The notes under the pieces: generated by a model
Told to the model about the DNA's origin: nothing
Database searches by the model: none
Seen by the model: only the letters and a program-made list of their open reading frames with translations
Source of the DNA: Pelagibacteraceae bacterium
Lineage (GTDB): Bacteria > Pseudomonadota > Alphaproteobacteria > Pelagibacterales > Pelagibacteraceae
Direction of reading: 5' to 3'
DNA: 64,000 nucleotides
Assembly (NCBI GenBank): GCA_022763425.1
Contig: JALEGD010000001.1
Span: 434,001 to 498,000 of the forward strand
Shown: one piece after another, positions 26,982 through 36,057 of the stretch
How positions within the stretch are numbered: position 1 is the first letter of the stretch
Layout: every line of letters begins with the position of its first letter
Program-made: the position numbers and the translations under genes

Positions 26982-28658
26982 ATGAACTTAAAAAAATTTT
27001 TAATAATTTGTAGTATTTTATTTGCATTATCCACTATTGAGGCAACAGCTTTTATTTTTAAAAATAAAACAATTATTCACTCAGATGATTATATTAAAAA
27101 TTATTTGTATGGTTCAATTTTATACGATGAAAATAAACACAACTTGGCAGCGAAAAACTTAGACAAAATAAATGAGCTGACAGGACGACATATTGAATAT
27201 GACATTAAATATATAAGTTCTTTAGTAATTAATGGCAAACTAGGTGAGGCTGCGAAAATAGTATCTGAAACTGAAAGAGTATATTCCGATATTTTCTTAT
27301 TTGATTTTATAAAATCAGTTAATTTTTTGAAGCAAAAAAAATACGAAGTTGCGCTGTCAGAAATAAAAAAAATCAAAAGTAATGACCCGCTTTTTAAAGA
27401 ATTTCAAAATTCTCTAATTTTTTGGATAAAAATTCAAGATAAGAAAAAAAACAGATTAAATGAAATTAAAGAATATAAATCTAGATATTTAAGCATAGGT
27501 TTAATAAATAAATTTTTATCTTCTTACTACTTGGGGAACTTAAAGCTTTATAATGATTATAATAGCAAAGTTCTAAATTCTAATGGATTGATACGGTATC
27601 AAATTTTTTCAGCATGGAATGAAAAAAAAATTAGCAATCATAAAAAAGCTATAGATATTTTAGAAACTGCATTAACCAAAAATGATAGAAATTTACTTTT
27701 AAAACAATCAATCATAGACTTTAAAAAAAATAATAATCAGATTTTATCTTTTTATGATCTAAAAAAATTTGATGATAATATTTCAGAAATTTTTTATTTA
27801 TTTTCAAATCTATATAAGCAAAGAGATGATGAATTTTCAAACTTACTACTATCATTATCATTAGAGTTTAATGATAGATTTTTATCAAATCATCTTGCTT
27901 CTTTTGAAAACCATTTATCTGATAGCAAATCTAAAAATTTTAACTACTTATTAGTAAGTAAACTAAAAAATATTGGATCAGAGTATAGGTGGTATATTGA
28001 TTATCAAATTGCAATACACGAAGAAAAAGAAAACATAAAATTTTTAGAAAAATCAATAGTTGCTGATGATTTATTTTTAAAAGATAAATATTTTGATTTA
28101 GCAAATTTTTATAGAATTAAAAAAAACTATCAATTAGCGCTAAATTATTATGATAAAATTGAAAAACTTAATTTAGATCTTGATTGGACTTTTTATTATT
28201 TTAAAGGAATTTGTCATGAGAGATTGAATATGTGGGATATGTCTGAAAAAAATTTAAAAAAATCTATTTCTCTATCACCTAAGCAATATTCCGTAATTAA
28301 CTATTTAGCATATAGTTGGCTCGAGAGAGAAAAGAATATTGATGAAGCAACTGAAATGTTGGAAGATGCAGTTAAATTAAGCAAGTGGGAATTAGGTTAC
28401 ATTATAGACTCATTAGGTTGGGCTTATTTTTTACAAAAAGATTTTGATAAAGCTGAAAAATTATTAAAAATTGCTTATGAAAAAACACCATCAGAAAGCG
28501 AGGTCTATGATCACTATGGAGATGTTTTGTGGGTACAGAATAAATTTTTACAAGCGCGTTACGTTTGGAAAAATGCATTAAATTTAGAAAATATTGATCC
28601 TGAGAGAGAAAAAAGAATAAAAGATAAAATTGTAAATGGGTTAAAAATTAGTGAATAA
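26982..28658 (+). CDS. Tetratricopeptide-repeat protein, probably exported
   Basis: A 558-residue protein with an N-terminal signal-peptide-like helix (KKFLIICSILFALSTIEATAF) and many degenerate helix-turn-helix repeats. The clearest TPRs are near residues 360-395 (YFDLANFYRIKKNYQLALNYYDK), 430-470 and 485-520 (SLGWAYFLQKDFDKAEKLLKIAYEK). The role is not known; similar alphaproteobacterial proteins scaffold envelope complexes. It starts four bases from the divergent glycosylase start and overlaps ispE by eight bases, so it heads an ispE-tRNA-cca gene string. Confidence 0.85.
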   Translation: MNLKKFLIICSILFALSTIEATAFIFKNKTIIHSDDYIKNYLYGSILYDENKHNLAAKNLDKINELTGRHIEYDIKYISSLVINGKLGEAAKIVSETERVYSDIFLFDFIKSVNFLKQKKYEVALSEIKKIKSNDPLFKEFQNSLIFWIKIQDKKKNRLNEIKEYKSRYLSIGLINKFLSSYYLGNLKLYNDYNSKVLNSNGLIRYQIFSAWNEKKISNHKKAIDILETALTKNDRNLLLKQSIIDFKKNNNQILSFYDLKKFDDNISEIFYLFSNLYKQRDDEFSNLLLSLSLEFNDRFLSNHLASFENHLSDSKSKNFNYLLVSKLKNIGSEYRWYIDYQIAIHEEKENIKFLEKSIVADDLFLKDKYFDLANFYRIKKNYQLALNYYDKIEKLNLDLDWTFYYFKGICHERLNMWDMSEKNLKKSISLSPKQYSVINYLAYSWLEREKNIDEATEMLEDAVKLSKWELGYIIDSLGWAYFLQKDFDKAEKLLKIAYEKTPSESEVYDHYGDVLWVQNKFLQARYVWKNALNLENIDPEREKRIKDKIVNGLKISE

Positions 28659-29502
28659 AATTAAATCATTTGCCAAGGTAAATTTATTTTTAAAAGTTGT
28701 CGGAAAATCTAAAAATTATCATAATCTCTATAGTTTAATTTCTCAAATAAACTTATTCGATGAAATATCAATTCAAGAAACATCAGCAAAAAAAAGTAAA
28801 TTTTTATTTACAGGACCTTTCAAAATTAAATCAGAAAAAAACACTATTTCAGATTTGATTTATTTAATGAAAAAAAAATTTTTATATTTAAAAGATAAAA
28901 ACTTTATTGTACGAGTAAAAAAAAATATACCAAATGGCTCTGGACTGGGTGGAGCATCCTCAAATGCAGTGACTGTTTTTAAATATTTAAAAAAAAAATA
29001 TAAACTAAAAATCTCATATAAAGAGAGTCTTAAATTATTAGCAAAAATTGGAAAAGACTGCCCTTTATTTATTGATAATAAAGTAAAATTAATAAAATCT
29101 TCAGGGGAAAGATATGTAAAATTTCATCATAAGTTAAACTTAACATTACTTATAATTTTTCCAAATCAATCCATCTCAACAAAAAAAGTTTTTAACAAAT
29201 TAAACAAATTTTCAAAAATTAGTATTAATAAAAAAATTAATTTGGCAAAAAAACTCTCATTAATAAATTTATGCAAACTTTATAAAAATGATTTATTTGC
29301 TCCAGCATCTAGAATTTCAAAAAAAATTATAGATTTGAGTAAAATACTAGATAAACTTGATAGCATCTTATATTATTCAATGACTGGAAGCGGTTCAGCT
29401 TTTTTTGTTATTTGCGATACTAAAAAATCACTTTTAAATATTCAAAAAATGATTAAAAAGCAGAAAAAAGCTTTTTGGACTACAATAGCTAAAACAATTT
29501 AA
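28651..29502 (+). CDS. ispE: 4-diphosphocytidyl-2-C-methyl-D-erythritol kinase
   Basis: GHMP-family kinase of the non-mevalonate isoprenoid pathway, 283 residues. It shows KSFAKVNLFLKVVGKSKNYHNL, the ATP-binding PNGSGLGGASSNAV loop, GKDCPLFI and the C-terminal SMTGSGSAFF. It starts with GTG inside the last codons of the TPR gene (eight-base overlap). The pathway supplies prenyl units for UbiA and CtaB encoded elsewhere in the window. Confidence 0.96.
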   Translation: MNKIKSFAKVNLFLKVVGKSKNYHNLYSLISQINLFDEISIQETSAKKSKFLFTGPFKIKSEKNTISDLIYLMKKKFLYLKDKNFIVRVKKNIPNGSGLGGASSNAVTVFKYLKKKYKLKISYKESLKLLAKIGKDCPLFIDNKVKLIKSSGERYVKFHHKLNLTLLIIFPNQSISTKKVFNKLNKFSKISINKKINLAKKLSLINLCKLYKNDLFAPASRISKKIIDLSKILDKLDSILYYSMTGSGSAFFVICDTKKSLLNIQKMIKKQKKAFWTTIAKTI

Positions 29503-29515
29503 TTGTTAAATTAAT

Positions 29516-29590
29516 TGGGGCATAGCCAAGCGGTAAGGCAGCGGTTTTTGGTACCGCCATTCCTAGGTTCGAATCCTAGTGCCCCAGCCA
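29516..29590 (+). tRNA. tRNA-Gln (anticodon TTG)
   Basis: A cloverleaf can be drawn by hand: seven-base acceptor TGGGGCA pairing with TGCCCCA, D arm GCC/GGC, anticodon stem GCGGT/ACCGC with loop TTTTGGT (anticodon TTG), T arm CTAGG/CCTAG around TTCGAAT, discriminator G and an encoded CCA at 29588-29590. It lies 13 bases after ispE and six before the cca start on the same strand, with no visible promoter or terminator, so it is probably cut out of a longer transcript. Confidence 0.97.
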
Positions 29591-29596
29591 ACAAAA

Positions 29597-30823
29597 ATGA
29601 TTTCTAATCTTATAAAATTGAATGAATATGAGGAAGCGAAAAAGGTCTTTCATATAATTAATTCAGAAGAAGAAGATGTTGTATGTTTATTTGTTGGCGG
29701 ATGTGTAAGAGATTTGCTTTTTGGTAAAGAACTTTCTGATATTGATTTTGCAACTTCATTAGAGCCTGAGCAAGTAAAAAATAAACTCAATAAATCTAAT
29801 ATTACTTACGATGACACATTTGAAAAATATGGTTCTATAAAAGTATTTATCAATAATAAATTTTTTGAAGTTAATACTTTAAGAAAAGATTTTAATGAAG
29901 ATGGCAGGCACGCAAGTGTAATGTTCACCAAAGATTGGAGACAAGATGCGCTTAGACGAGATTTTACAATTAATTCTATTTATTGCGATCTAGATGGCAG
30001 GGTTTATGATCCTTTTAAAGGTGTTGATGATATAAAAAATGGATATATAAAATTTATTGGAGATCCAGCCAAAAGAATTAAGGAAGATTATTTAAGAGCT
30101 TTAAGATATTTTAGATTTCATATCCAATTTTCAAAACATGATCATGAAGAATATGTCTTAAAATATATTAGCCAAAATCAAGATAATATAGAGAATTTGT
30201 CCAAAGAGAGATTAATTGGCGAAATGAGTAAAATCTTAATAAGTGGACTTGGTTATAAATTGTTTTCAAATAATTTTTCTAAAGATCTTTTTTTATCAGT
30301 TTATAAAGGAATAAAATATTTAACACGCCTAGAATTCAAAAGAAAAAAAAGAATTTTAAAAAAAGACGTTGATTGGGTAGTTTTAATATCGCTATTGTTA
30401 ATTGACCAAACAAGAAATTTTGAAAGATTTGTAAAAGATTTTCATTTATCAAATGAAATTAAAAATCGTTTAAATAATCTTCAATTGCAATTTACTTTTA
30501 AAACAACAGATACAATTGAAAAAATTGAAAATTTAAAAAAAGCTGTGTTAAAATATGGAGTTGCATCAGTTATTGATTTTATTCATTTTCAATATTTGGT
30601 TAATGAAAAATATCACTATGATTTATACGAGAGTAATCTTAAAGTTATAAAGGAAACAAAACCTCCAGAATTTAAATTTGATGCAAATATACTTATCAAA
30701 AAAGGTTTTAAAGAAGATGCAAATTTAGGGAATGCAATTAATTTTTTAAAGCAAAGGTGGGTAGCAAATAATTATGAAATTAGAGATAAGGATATAGATG
30801 ACGCCATTCAATTATTTAAATAA
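29597..30823 (+). CDS. cca: CCA tRNA nucleotidyltransferase / poly(A) polymerase family
   Basis: A 408-residue class II nucleotidyltransferase. The active-site region is VGGCVRDLLFGKELSDIDFATS with the catalytic aspartates, followed by VNTLRKDF, the RRDFTINSIYCDLDGRVYDPFKG block and DYLRALRYFRF. This class contains both CCA-adding enzymes and poly(A) polymerases; the alphaproteobacterial context favours a CCA-repair role. I chose the ATG at 29597, six bases after the CCA of the tRNA-Gln gene; an in-frame GTG at 29579 lies inside the tRNA and is unlikely. Confidence 0.9.
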   Translation: MISNLIKLNEYEEAKKVFHIINSEEEDVVCLFVGGCVRDLLFGKELSDIDFATSLEPEQVKNKLNKSNITYDDTFEKYGSIKVFINNKFFEVNTLRKDFNEDGRHASVMFTKDWRQDALRRDFTINSIYCDLDGRVYDPFKGVDDIKNGYIKFIGDPAKRIKEDYLRALRYFRFHIQFSKHDHEEYVLKYISQNQDNIENLSKERLIGEMSKILISGLGYKLFSNNFSKDLFLSVYKGIKYLTRLEFKRKKRILKKDVDWVVLISLLLIDQTRNFERFVKDFHLSNEIKNRLNNLQLQFTFKTTDTIEKIENLKKAVLKYGVASVIDFIHFQYLVNEKYHYDLYESNLKVIKETKPPEFKFDANILIKKGFKEDANLGNAINFLKQRWVANNYEIRDKDIDDAIQLFK

Positions 30824-31300
30824 TTAAATATATTGAACATTTGTTATTTCAAAATTTTTTTCACCAGAGGGAGTTTTTATCTCAGCAAATTCTCCTTTAG
30901 TTTTTCCAATAAATCCTCTTCCCATAGGTGATTGATAAAATAAAAGACCGTTCTTTACGTCGGCTTCATCTTTGCCAACTATTTTATACTTACTTTCTTT
31001 GTCAGTTTCTAAATCCTTGACAGTGATGGTTGCACCAAAAATTACTTTATCGTCTTTTTTTAATTTAGTAACATCAATGACATTTGCTGTAGCGATAGTT
31101 GTTTCAAGCTCTTTAATTCTTCTTTCGTTCAAACCTTGCTCTTCTTTTGCTGCATGATATTCAGCATTTTCTTTCAAGTCTCCATGAGACCTTGCTTCAG
31201 CAATCGCTTGTACAATTTTAGGTCTCGTATTATTTTTTCTATCATCAAGTTCTACTCTAATTTTTTGTAAACCTGATATTGTTATTGGTTGCTTATCCAT
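30824..31300 (-). CDS. greA: Transcription elongation factor GreA
   Basis: Rescues backtracked RNA polymerase by stimulating transcript cleavage. The 158-residue protein has the N-terminal coiled coil with the acidic tip (ARSHGDLKENAEYHAAKEEQG) and the C-terminal FKBP-like domain (YKIVGKDEAD, LLFYQSPMGRGFIGKTKGE). It is converging with cca: the two coding regions abut without any spare base. Confidence 0.97.
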   Translation of the reverse strand: MDKQPITISGLQKIRVELDDRKNNTRPKIVQAIAEARSHGDLKENAEYHAAKEEQGLNERRIKELETTIATANVIDVTKLKKDDKVIFGATITVKDLETDKESKYKIVGKDEADVKNGLLFYQSPMGRGFIGKTKGEFAEIKTPSGEKNFEITNVQYI

Positions 31301-31352
31301 GATTTATATTAACATTTTGTTTTAGTTCAAAAAAGACATAACTTAATTAAAT

Positions 31353-31796
31353 TTACCCAAATTGCCTTAAGGCTTCGGATGAAGCTATTGCTACACTGGT
31401 GGCTAAATTGAGCGAACGTGTATTATTTTTAATTGGAATATTCAGTTTATTTTTAATGGTCTCATGAACTTCTTCACTTACACCTTTGCTTTCACTTCCA
31501 AAAAGCAAGGTATCATTTTTTTCAAAAGTGAATTTAGTATAGTTATTTTTAGTTTTAGTCGTAAATAATATTATTCTTTTATGTTTTTTGCTCTTCACAA
31601 AGGTATCAAAACTTTCATGGTAAAAAATTTCACAATCTTTCAAGTAATCCATATAGATTCGGTCTAGTTTTTTTTCATTAAGAACAAAACCTGCCGGCTT
31701 AATAATTTCTAGTTTCAGACCTAGGCATGCACAAGTCCTAATTATAGCTGCAGTATTTTGAGGAATATCTGGCTGATATAAAGCAATATTGAGCAT
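31353..31796 (-). CDS. trmL: tRNA (cytidine/uridine-34-2'-O)-methyltransferase TrmL
   Basis: SPOUT methyltransferase of 147 residues modifying the wobble position of leucine tRNAs. Characteristic blocks: NIALYQPDIPQNTAAIIRTCACLGLKLEIIKP, the LLFGSESKGVSEE loop and the C-terminal knot IPIKNNTRSLNLATSVAIASSEALRQ. It is transcribed divergently from petA over an 81-base spacer. Confidence 0.95.
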   Translation of the reverse strand: MLNIALYQPDIPQNTAAIIRTCACLGLKLEIIKPAGFVLNEKKLDRIYMDYLKDCEIFYHESFDTFVKSKKHKRIILFTTKTKNNYTKFTFEKNDTLLFGSESKGVSEEVHETIKNKLNIPIKNNTRSLNLATSVAIASSEALRQFG

Positions 31797-31819
31797 ATTT
31801 TATCCAATCTGCGTCATTG

Positions 31820-31852
31820 TTGTATTAGAAAAACATCTTAAATTAATAATAT
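31820..31852 (+). promoter_or_regulatory. Candidate petABC promoter
   Basis: In the 81-base spacer a TTGTAT at 31820-31825 lies 17 bases before TTAATA at 31843-31848, which runs into TAATAT at 31847-31852. This gives a plausible but unremarkable sigma-70 promoter about 25-30 bases upstream of the petA ATG. The whole spacer is AT-rich, so chance matches are easy. Confidence 0.35.
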
Positions 31853-31877
31853 ATTCCTTTCATCAAAAAATTTAAAA

Positions 31878-32408
31878 ATGTCAGAAGAGAATAATAATAA
31901 AGACAAACCAACAAGAAGAGAATTTATTCATATCGCTACAACGACAGTTGGAGCAGTAGGAGCTGGATGTGTAGCTCTTCCATTAGTTACTCAAATGAAC
32001 CCAGATGCTTCAGTTAAAGCATTGGCTAAAGTTGAGGTTGATATCAGCAAGATTGATAAAGGTAACGAAGTTACAGTAATGTGGAGAGGTAAACCTATTT
32101 TTATTAGAAGAAGAACAGATGAAGAGGTGATGAAAGCTAGACAGGTAAGTCTCAAAGAACTTAAGGATCCTCAAAAGGATGAAGAGAGAGTTAAAAAAGG
32201 AAAAGATGAATGGTTAGTGATGGTTGGAGTTTGTACTCATTTAGGATGTGTTCCTTTAAAGCAACAAGGAGAATATGGTGGATGGTTTTGCCCTTGTCAT
32301 GGGTCTCATTATGATATCTCAGGAAGAATTAGAAAAGGTCCAGCACCAGTAAACATGGAAGTCCCAAACTATGAGTTTGTCTCAGATACAAAATTAGTAA
32401 TAGGTTAA
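31878..32408 (+). CDS. petA: Ubiquinol-cytochrome c reductase, Rieske iron-sulfur subunit
   Basis: Rieske protein of the bc1 complex (176 residues). A twin-arginine signal anchor (R13-R14 in [19 protein letters not shown]) precedes the soluble domain. The [2Fe-2S] ligands are C119 and H121 in CTHLGC and C138 and H141 in CPCHGSH, with the disulfide cysteines C124 and C140. First gene of petABC; it takes electrons from ubiquinol to cytochrome c1. Confidence 0.98.
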   Translation: MSEENNNKDKPTRREFIHIATTTVGAVGAGCVALPLVTQMNPDASVKALAKVEVDISKIDKGNEVTVMWRGKPIFIRRRTDEEVMKARQVSLKELKDPQKDEERVKKGKDEWLVMVGVCTHLGCVPLKQQGEYGGWFCPCHGSHYDISGRIRKGPAPVNMEVPNYEFVSDTKLVIG

Positions 32409-32416
32409 TAATAATT

Positions 32417-33682
32417 ATGAGCGATACAAATTATAAACCCACATCAGCTTTTGGAAGATGGTTTGACGAAAGACTTCCACTTTTAACTTTATTCAATGGA
32501 CACTTAATGCAGTACCCAACACCAAAAAATTTAAATTATTGGTGGACGTTTGGTGGAATATTAACTTTTTGTTTAGTTACACAAATTATCACAGGTATCG
32601 TATTAGCCATGCACTACACTGCGCATGCTGATTTAGCTTTTTCTAGTGTAGAGCATATTATGAGAGACGTGAATTATGGATGGTTGATTAGATATATTCA
32701 TGCAAATGGCGCATCAATGTTTTTCTTAGCAGTTTATATTCATATTTTTAGAGCTTTATTTTACGGTTCATATAAATCGCCTAGAGAGGTAATTTGGATT
32801 TTAGGTATCATTATTTATCTTTTAATGATGGCGGCAGCATTCATGGGTTATGTTTTGCCATGGGGTCAGATGAGTTTCTGGGGCGCTACTGTTATTACAA
32901 ATTTATTCAGTGCAATACCGCTTATAGGAGAAAGTATTACCCAATGGCTTTGGGGCGGTTATTCAGTTGACAATCCAACTTTAAATAGATTTTTTAGTTT
33001 ACATTATTTAATACCTTTTTTGATTTTAGGTTTAGTAATACTTCATATTTGGGCACTGCATGTTCCAGGTAATAATAATCCTGTTGGGATCGATTTAAAA
33101 AAAGATGGCTCAGATACAGTTCCATTTCATCCATACATTGTAATTAAGGATTTATTTGCACTTGTAATATTTATGATAGTTTTTGCAGGCTTTGTTTTCT
33201 ATGCACCAAATGTTTTAGGTCACTCAGATAACTACATACAAGCAGATCCACTTGTAACGCCATCTCATATTGTGCCAGAATGGTATCTATTACCTTTTTA
33301 TGCAATTTTAAGATCAGTGCCAGATAAGTTGGGTGGTGTAATTTTAATGTTTAGTGCAATTTTAATATTAGCAGCACTCCCATGGTTAGATACATCTAAA
33401 GTAAGGTCAGCAGTTTTTAGACCAATTTATAAGCAGTTTTTTTGGATACTTGTGATAGATGTTTTAGTTCTAGGTTATATCGGTGCAATGCCTGCAGAGG
33501 GCATGTACGTAACAATTGGTAGAGTTGCAACAGTTTATTATTTTGTCCATTTTTTAATTATTTTACCAATTTTAGGTTTCACTGAAAAAACAAAACCAAT
33601 ACCTACAAGTATTGCTGACCCAATATTTACAGGCTCAGGCAACCCTGCTTTTGCTAAAAAGATAGATAAAGATCTTCAGTAA
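32417..33682 (+). CDS. petB: Ubiquinol-cytochrome c reductase, cytochrome b subunit
   Basis: Membrane subunit of the bc1 complex, 421 residues with about eight helices. Heme-binding histidines lie in [67 protein letters not shown], and the quinol-site PEWY motif is in [16 protein letters not shown]. It lies eight bases after petA and ends directly at the petC start. Confidence 0.98.
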   Translation: MSDTNYKPTSAFGRWFDERLPLLTLFNGHLMQYPTPKNLNYWWTFGGILTFCLVTQIITGIVLAMHYTAHADLAFSSVEHIMRDVNYGWLIRYIHANGASMFFLAVYIHIFRALFYGSYKSPREVIWILGIIIYLLMMAAAFMGYVLPWGQMSFWGATVITNLFSAIPLIGESITQWLWGGYSVDNPTLNRFFSLHYLIPFLILGLVILHIWALHVPGNNNPVGIDLKKDGSDTVPFHPYIVIKDLFALVIFMIVFAGFVFYAPNVLGHSDNYIQADPLVTPSHIVPEWYLLPFYAILRSVPDKLGGVILMFSAILILAALPWLDTSKVRSAVFRPIYKQFFWILVIDVLVLGYIGAMPAEGMYVTIGRVATVYYFVHFLIILPILGFTEKTKPIPTSIADPIFTGSGNPAFAKKIDKDLQ

Positions 33683-34453
33683 ATGAAATTACTATTCTCA
33701 ATATTTGTATCTATTTTAATTTCATTTAATTCATTTGCGGCAGGTGAAGCAGAAAAGCCTATGAAAGTAGACTGGTCTTTTAATGGTTTTTTTGGAAAGT
33801 TTGATAGGGCTCAACTGCAAAGAGGTTATCAAGTTTATAAAGAAGTTTGTGCATCTTGTCATTCAATGAAATATCTAAGTTATAGAAATCTAGGTGAAAC
33901 AGGTGGACCTGAATTCTCAGATGCAGAGGTAAAGGCAATTGCAGCTGGGTTTACTGTTAAAGATGGTCCAAATGAAGATGGAGAAATGTTTGAGAGAGCT
34001 GGATTGCCAAAAGATAAATTTATCAGTCCATACCCAAATGAGAAAGCTGCAAGAGCTGTTAATGGTGGTGCATATCCTCCAGATATGTCAGTGCTAGTAA
34101 AAGCTAGATCTGGTGGAGCTAATTATATTTACTCAATTCTAATGGGTTATGAAAATCCACCTTCAGATATGAAAATAGAGGAGGGTGTTTACTACAATAA
34201 ATATATGGCGGGCAATAAAATTAGAATGGCTGCGCCGCTGAGTGATGGTAGCGTAGAATATTCTGACGGAACGAAAGCTACAGTTTCGCAAATGTCACAA
34301 GATGTAACTGCTTTCCTAACCTGGGCGGCAGAGCCTCATTTAGAAAAGAGAAAAAGAATTGGCTTTAAAACCATTCTTTATTTGTTAATTTTTAGTGTTC
34401 TTGTATTCTTTTCGATGAAAAAGATTTGGTCACGTGTTGAATCTAAAGTGTAA
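33683..34453 (+). CDS. petC: Ubiquinol-cytochrome c reductase, cytochrome c1 subunit
   Basis: A 256-residue cytochrome c1 with a signal peptide (MKLLFSIFVSILISFNSFAAG), the heme c motif C56-A-S-C59-H60, the methionine-ligand region near NKIRMAAPLSDG and a C-terminal membrane anchor (ILYLLIFSVLVFFSMKKIW). It directly follows petB. Its last 24 bases overlap the end of ychF on the opposite strand. Confidence 0.97.
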   Translation: MKLLFSIFVSILISFNSFAAGEAEKPMKVDWSFNGFFGKFDRAQLQRGYQVYKEVCASCHSMKYLSYRNLGETGGPEFSDAEVKAIAAGFTVKDGPNEDGEMFERAGLPKDKFISPYPNEKAARAVNGGAYPPDMSVLVKARSGGANYIYSILMGYENPPSDMKIEEGVYYNKYMAGNKIRMAAPLSDGSVEYSDGTKATVSQMSQDVTAFLTWAAEPHLEKRKRIGFKTILYLLIFSVLVFFSMKKIWSRVESKV

Positions 34454-35506
34454 GATATCACCATCTTGAACTTTATAATCTTTACCTTCAATTCTTAATT
34501 TCCCATTGTCTCTACACCCTGCCTCACCATTAAACTTAATATACTCTTCATAAGCAATAACCTCAGCTTTAATAAAACCTTTTTTAAAATCAGTATGTAT
34601 TACAGCAGCAGCATCTGGTGCTTTGCTATCTTTTTTTACAGTCCATGCTTTTGTTTCTTGGGGTCCTGCTGTAAAGTAAGTACACAAGTCTAGTGATTTA
34701 TAACTAGATTTAATTAATCTATTTAAGCCAGTTTCACTTAAGCCAATTTCTTTCATAAATTCTTTTGCATCAGCATCACTTAAATCGTTAATTTGTTGTT
34801 CTATTTCAGCGGATATTAATACTACCTCATTATTTTTGTTTTGCTCTAAAACTTTCTCTGTATATTTATTTCCATTTGCAACACTTCCCTCATCTGTATT
34901 ACAGACAATAATTTTTGGTTTTAACGTCAATAAATTAGACATATTGATAATTTTCTCATCGTATTTTTCTCTTAGATGATTTATTGAATCACCTTTTTTC
35001 AGTAACTCCATAGCGCTTGATAGTAAGCTATCTAATTCTTCATTTTCAGATTTATTTTTTTTCTTTTTGTCTAATCTTTTTTCCAATGATTCTAAATCTG
35101 CTAACATTAGCTCAGTTTCAATAATTTCAAGATCACGATTAGGATCAACAGTCTTATTTACATTTTGAATATCATCTGAGTCAAAACATCTTAATAAATG
35201 TACTATTGCATCCACTTCTCTTATGTGTGATAAAAATTTATTTCCCAAACCTTCTCCTTTAGATGCGCCCTCAACTAGTCCCGCAATATCAACAAAGGTA
35301 ATCAATGTATTAATTACTTTTTCAGATTTTACTATTTTAGATATTTTATCTAACCTTGAGTCTGGAACTGCAACTACACCAACATTTGGCTCTATGGTAC
35401 AAAAAGGAAAATTTGCTGCTTCAGCGTTTTTAGATTTTGTCAAAGCATTGAAAGTTGTTGATTTACCAACATTTGGTAGACCAACTATTCCGCATTTAAA
35501 GCTCAT
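34430..35506 (-). CDS. ychF: Redox-regulated ATPase/GTPase YchF
   Basis: Obg-family P-loop protein of 358 residues. P-loop GLPNVGKST lies at 9-17, followed by DIAGLVEGASKGEGLGNKFL (G3) and a C-terminal TGS/ubiquitin-like domain (CTYFTAGPQETKAWTVKKDSKAPDAAAVIHTDF). YchF binds ribosomes and prefers ATP in E. coli; its exact role is unclear. It overlaps pth by four bases, the widespread pth-ychF pairing. Confidence 0.96.
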   Translation of the reverse strand: MSFKCGIVGLPNVGKSTTFNALTKSKNAEAANFPFCTIEPNVGVVAVPDSRLDKISKIVKSEKVINTLITFVDIAGLVEGASKGEGLGNKFLSHIREVDAIVHLLRCFDSDDIQNVNKTVDPNRDLEIIETELMLADLESLEKRLDKKKKNKSENEELDSLLSSAMELLKKGDSINHLREKYDEKIINMSNLLTLKPKIIVCNTDEGSVANGNKYTEKVLEQNKNNEVVLISAEIEQQINDLSDADAKEFMKEIGLSETGLNRLIKSSYKSLDLCTYFTAGPQETKAWTVKKDSKAPDAAAVIHTDFKKGFIKAEVIAYEEYIKFNGEAGCRDNGKLRIEGKDYKVQDGDILHFRFNT

Positions 35507-36057
35507 ATAATATTATTTACCTTACTTGAAAATTCATCAAATTTTTTTAAAAGTACTAATTGTAAGTTTTGTTTTATAGATACAAAAGAATTTTCAATAA
35601 GTTTAACTTCTTCTTTTTTGAAATCATTTAAAACATAATTTTCAACTAAATTTTTTTCGCCCGGATGTCCAATCCCAACTCTAATTCGGTTAAAATCATT
35701 ACCGATATGTTCTGAGATAGATTCTATCCCATTATGACCACCACTAGAACCGCCATTTTTAACTTTAATTTTACCGACCTCGAGATCCAAATCATCGTGA
35801 ATTACAAAAATATTTTGATTATCAAGTTTGTAAAATTTTTTTATTTCAAACAAAGATTCTCCAGATAAATTCATATATGTCATTGGTTTTAATAAAAGTG
35901 TTTTATGGCTGTCTATTTCTTTTTCAGCAAGAAGACCTTTAAATTTTTTTTTATAATTTTCCGCTGACACTAGAAAGTCTAGGAACGCAAATCCTACGTT
36001 GTGTCGATTGTTTTGATATTTTTGATCTGGATTACCAAGGCCAGCCAACAAGAACAT
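35503..36057 (-). CDS. pth: Peptidyl-tRNA hydrolase
   Basis: Recycles peptidyl-tRNA released from stalled ribosomes. The 184-residue protein has N9 in LAGLGNPDQKY, catalytic H19 in NNRHNVGF, MTYMNLSGES, the catalytic aspartate in VIHDDLDLEVGKIKVK and GGSSGGHNGIESI. It overlaps rplY by one base and ychF by four, so rplY-pth-ychF are one translationally coupled set. Confidence 0.97.
   Translation of the reverse strand: MFLLAGLGNPDQKYQNNRHNVGFAFLDFLVSAENYKKKFKGLLAEKEIDSHKTLLLKPMTYMNLSGESLFEIKKFYKLDNQNIFVIHDDLDLEVGKIKVKNGGSSGGHNGIESISEHIGNDFNRIRVGIGHPGEKNLVENYVLNDFKKEEVKLIENSFVSIKQNLQLVLLKKFDEFSSKVNNII

Noticed and set aside
26978-27034. Longer N-terminus of the uracil-DNA glycosylase
   Set aside because: The extra residues are not family-like and would overlap the signal peptide region of the divergent TPR gene.
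29579-29596. GTG start of cca inside the tRNA-Gln gene
   Set aside because: The codons fall on the tRNA 3' end and CCA, and a good ATG follows six bases later.
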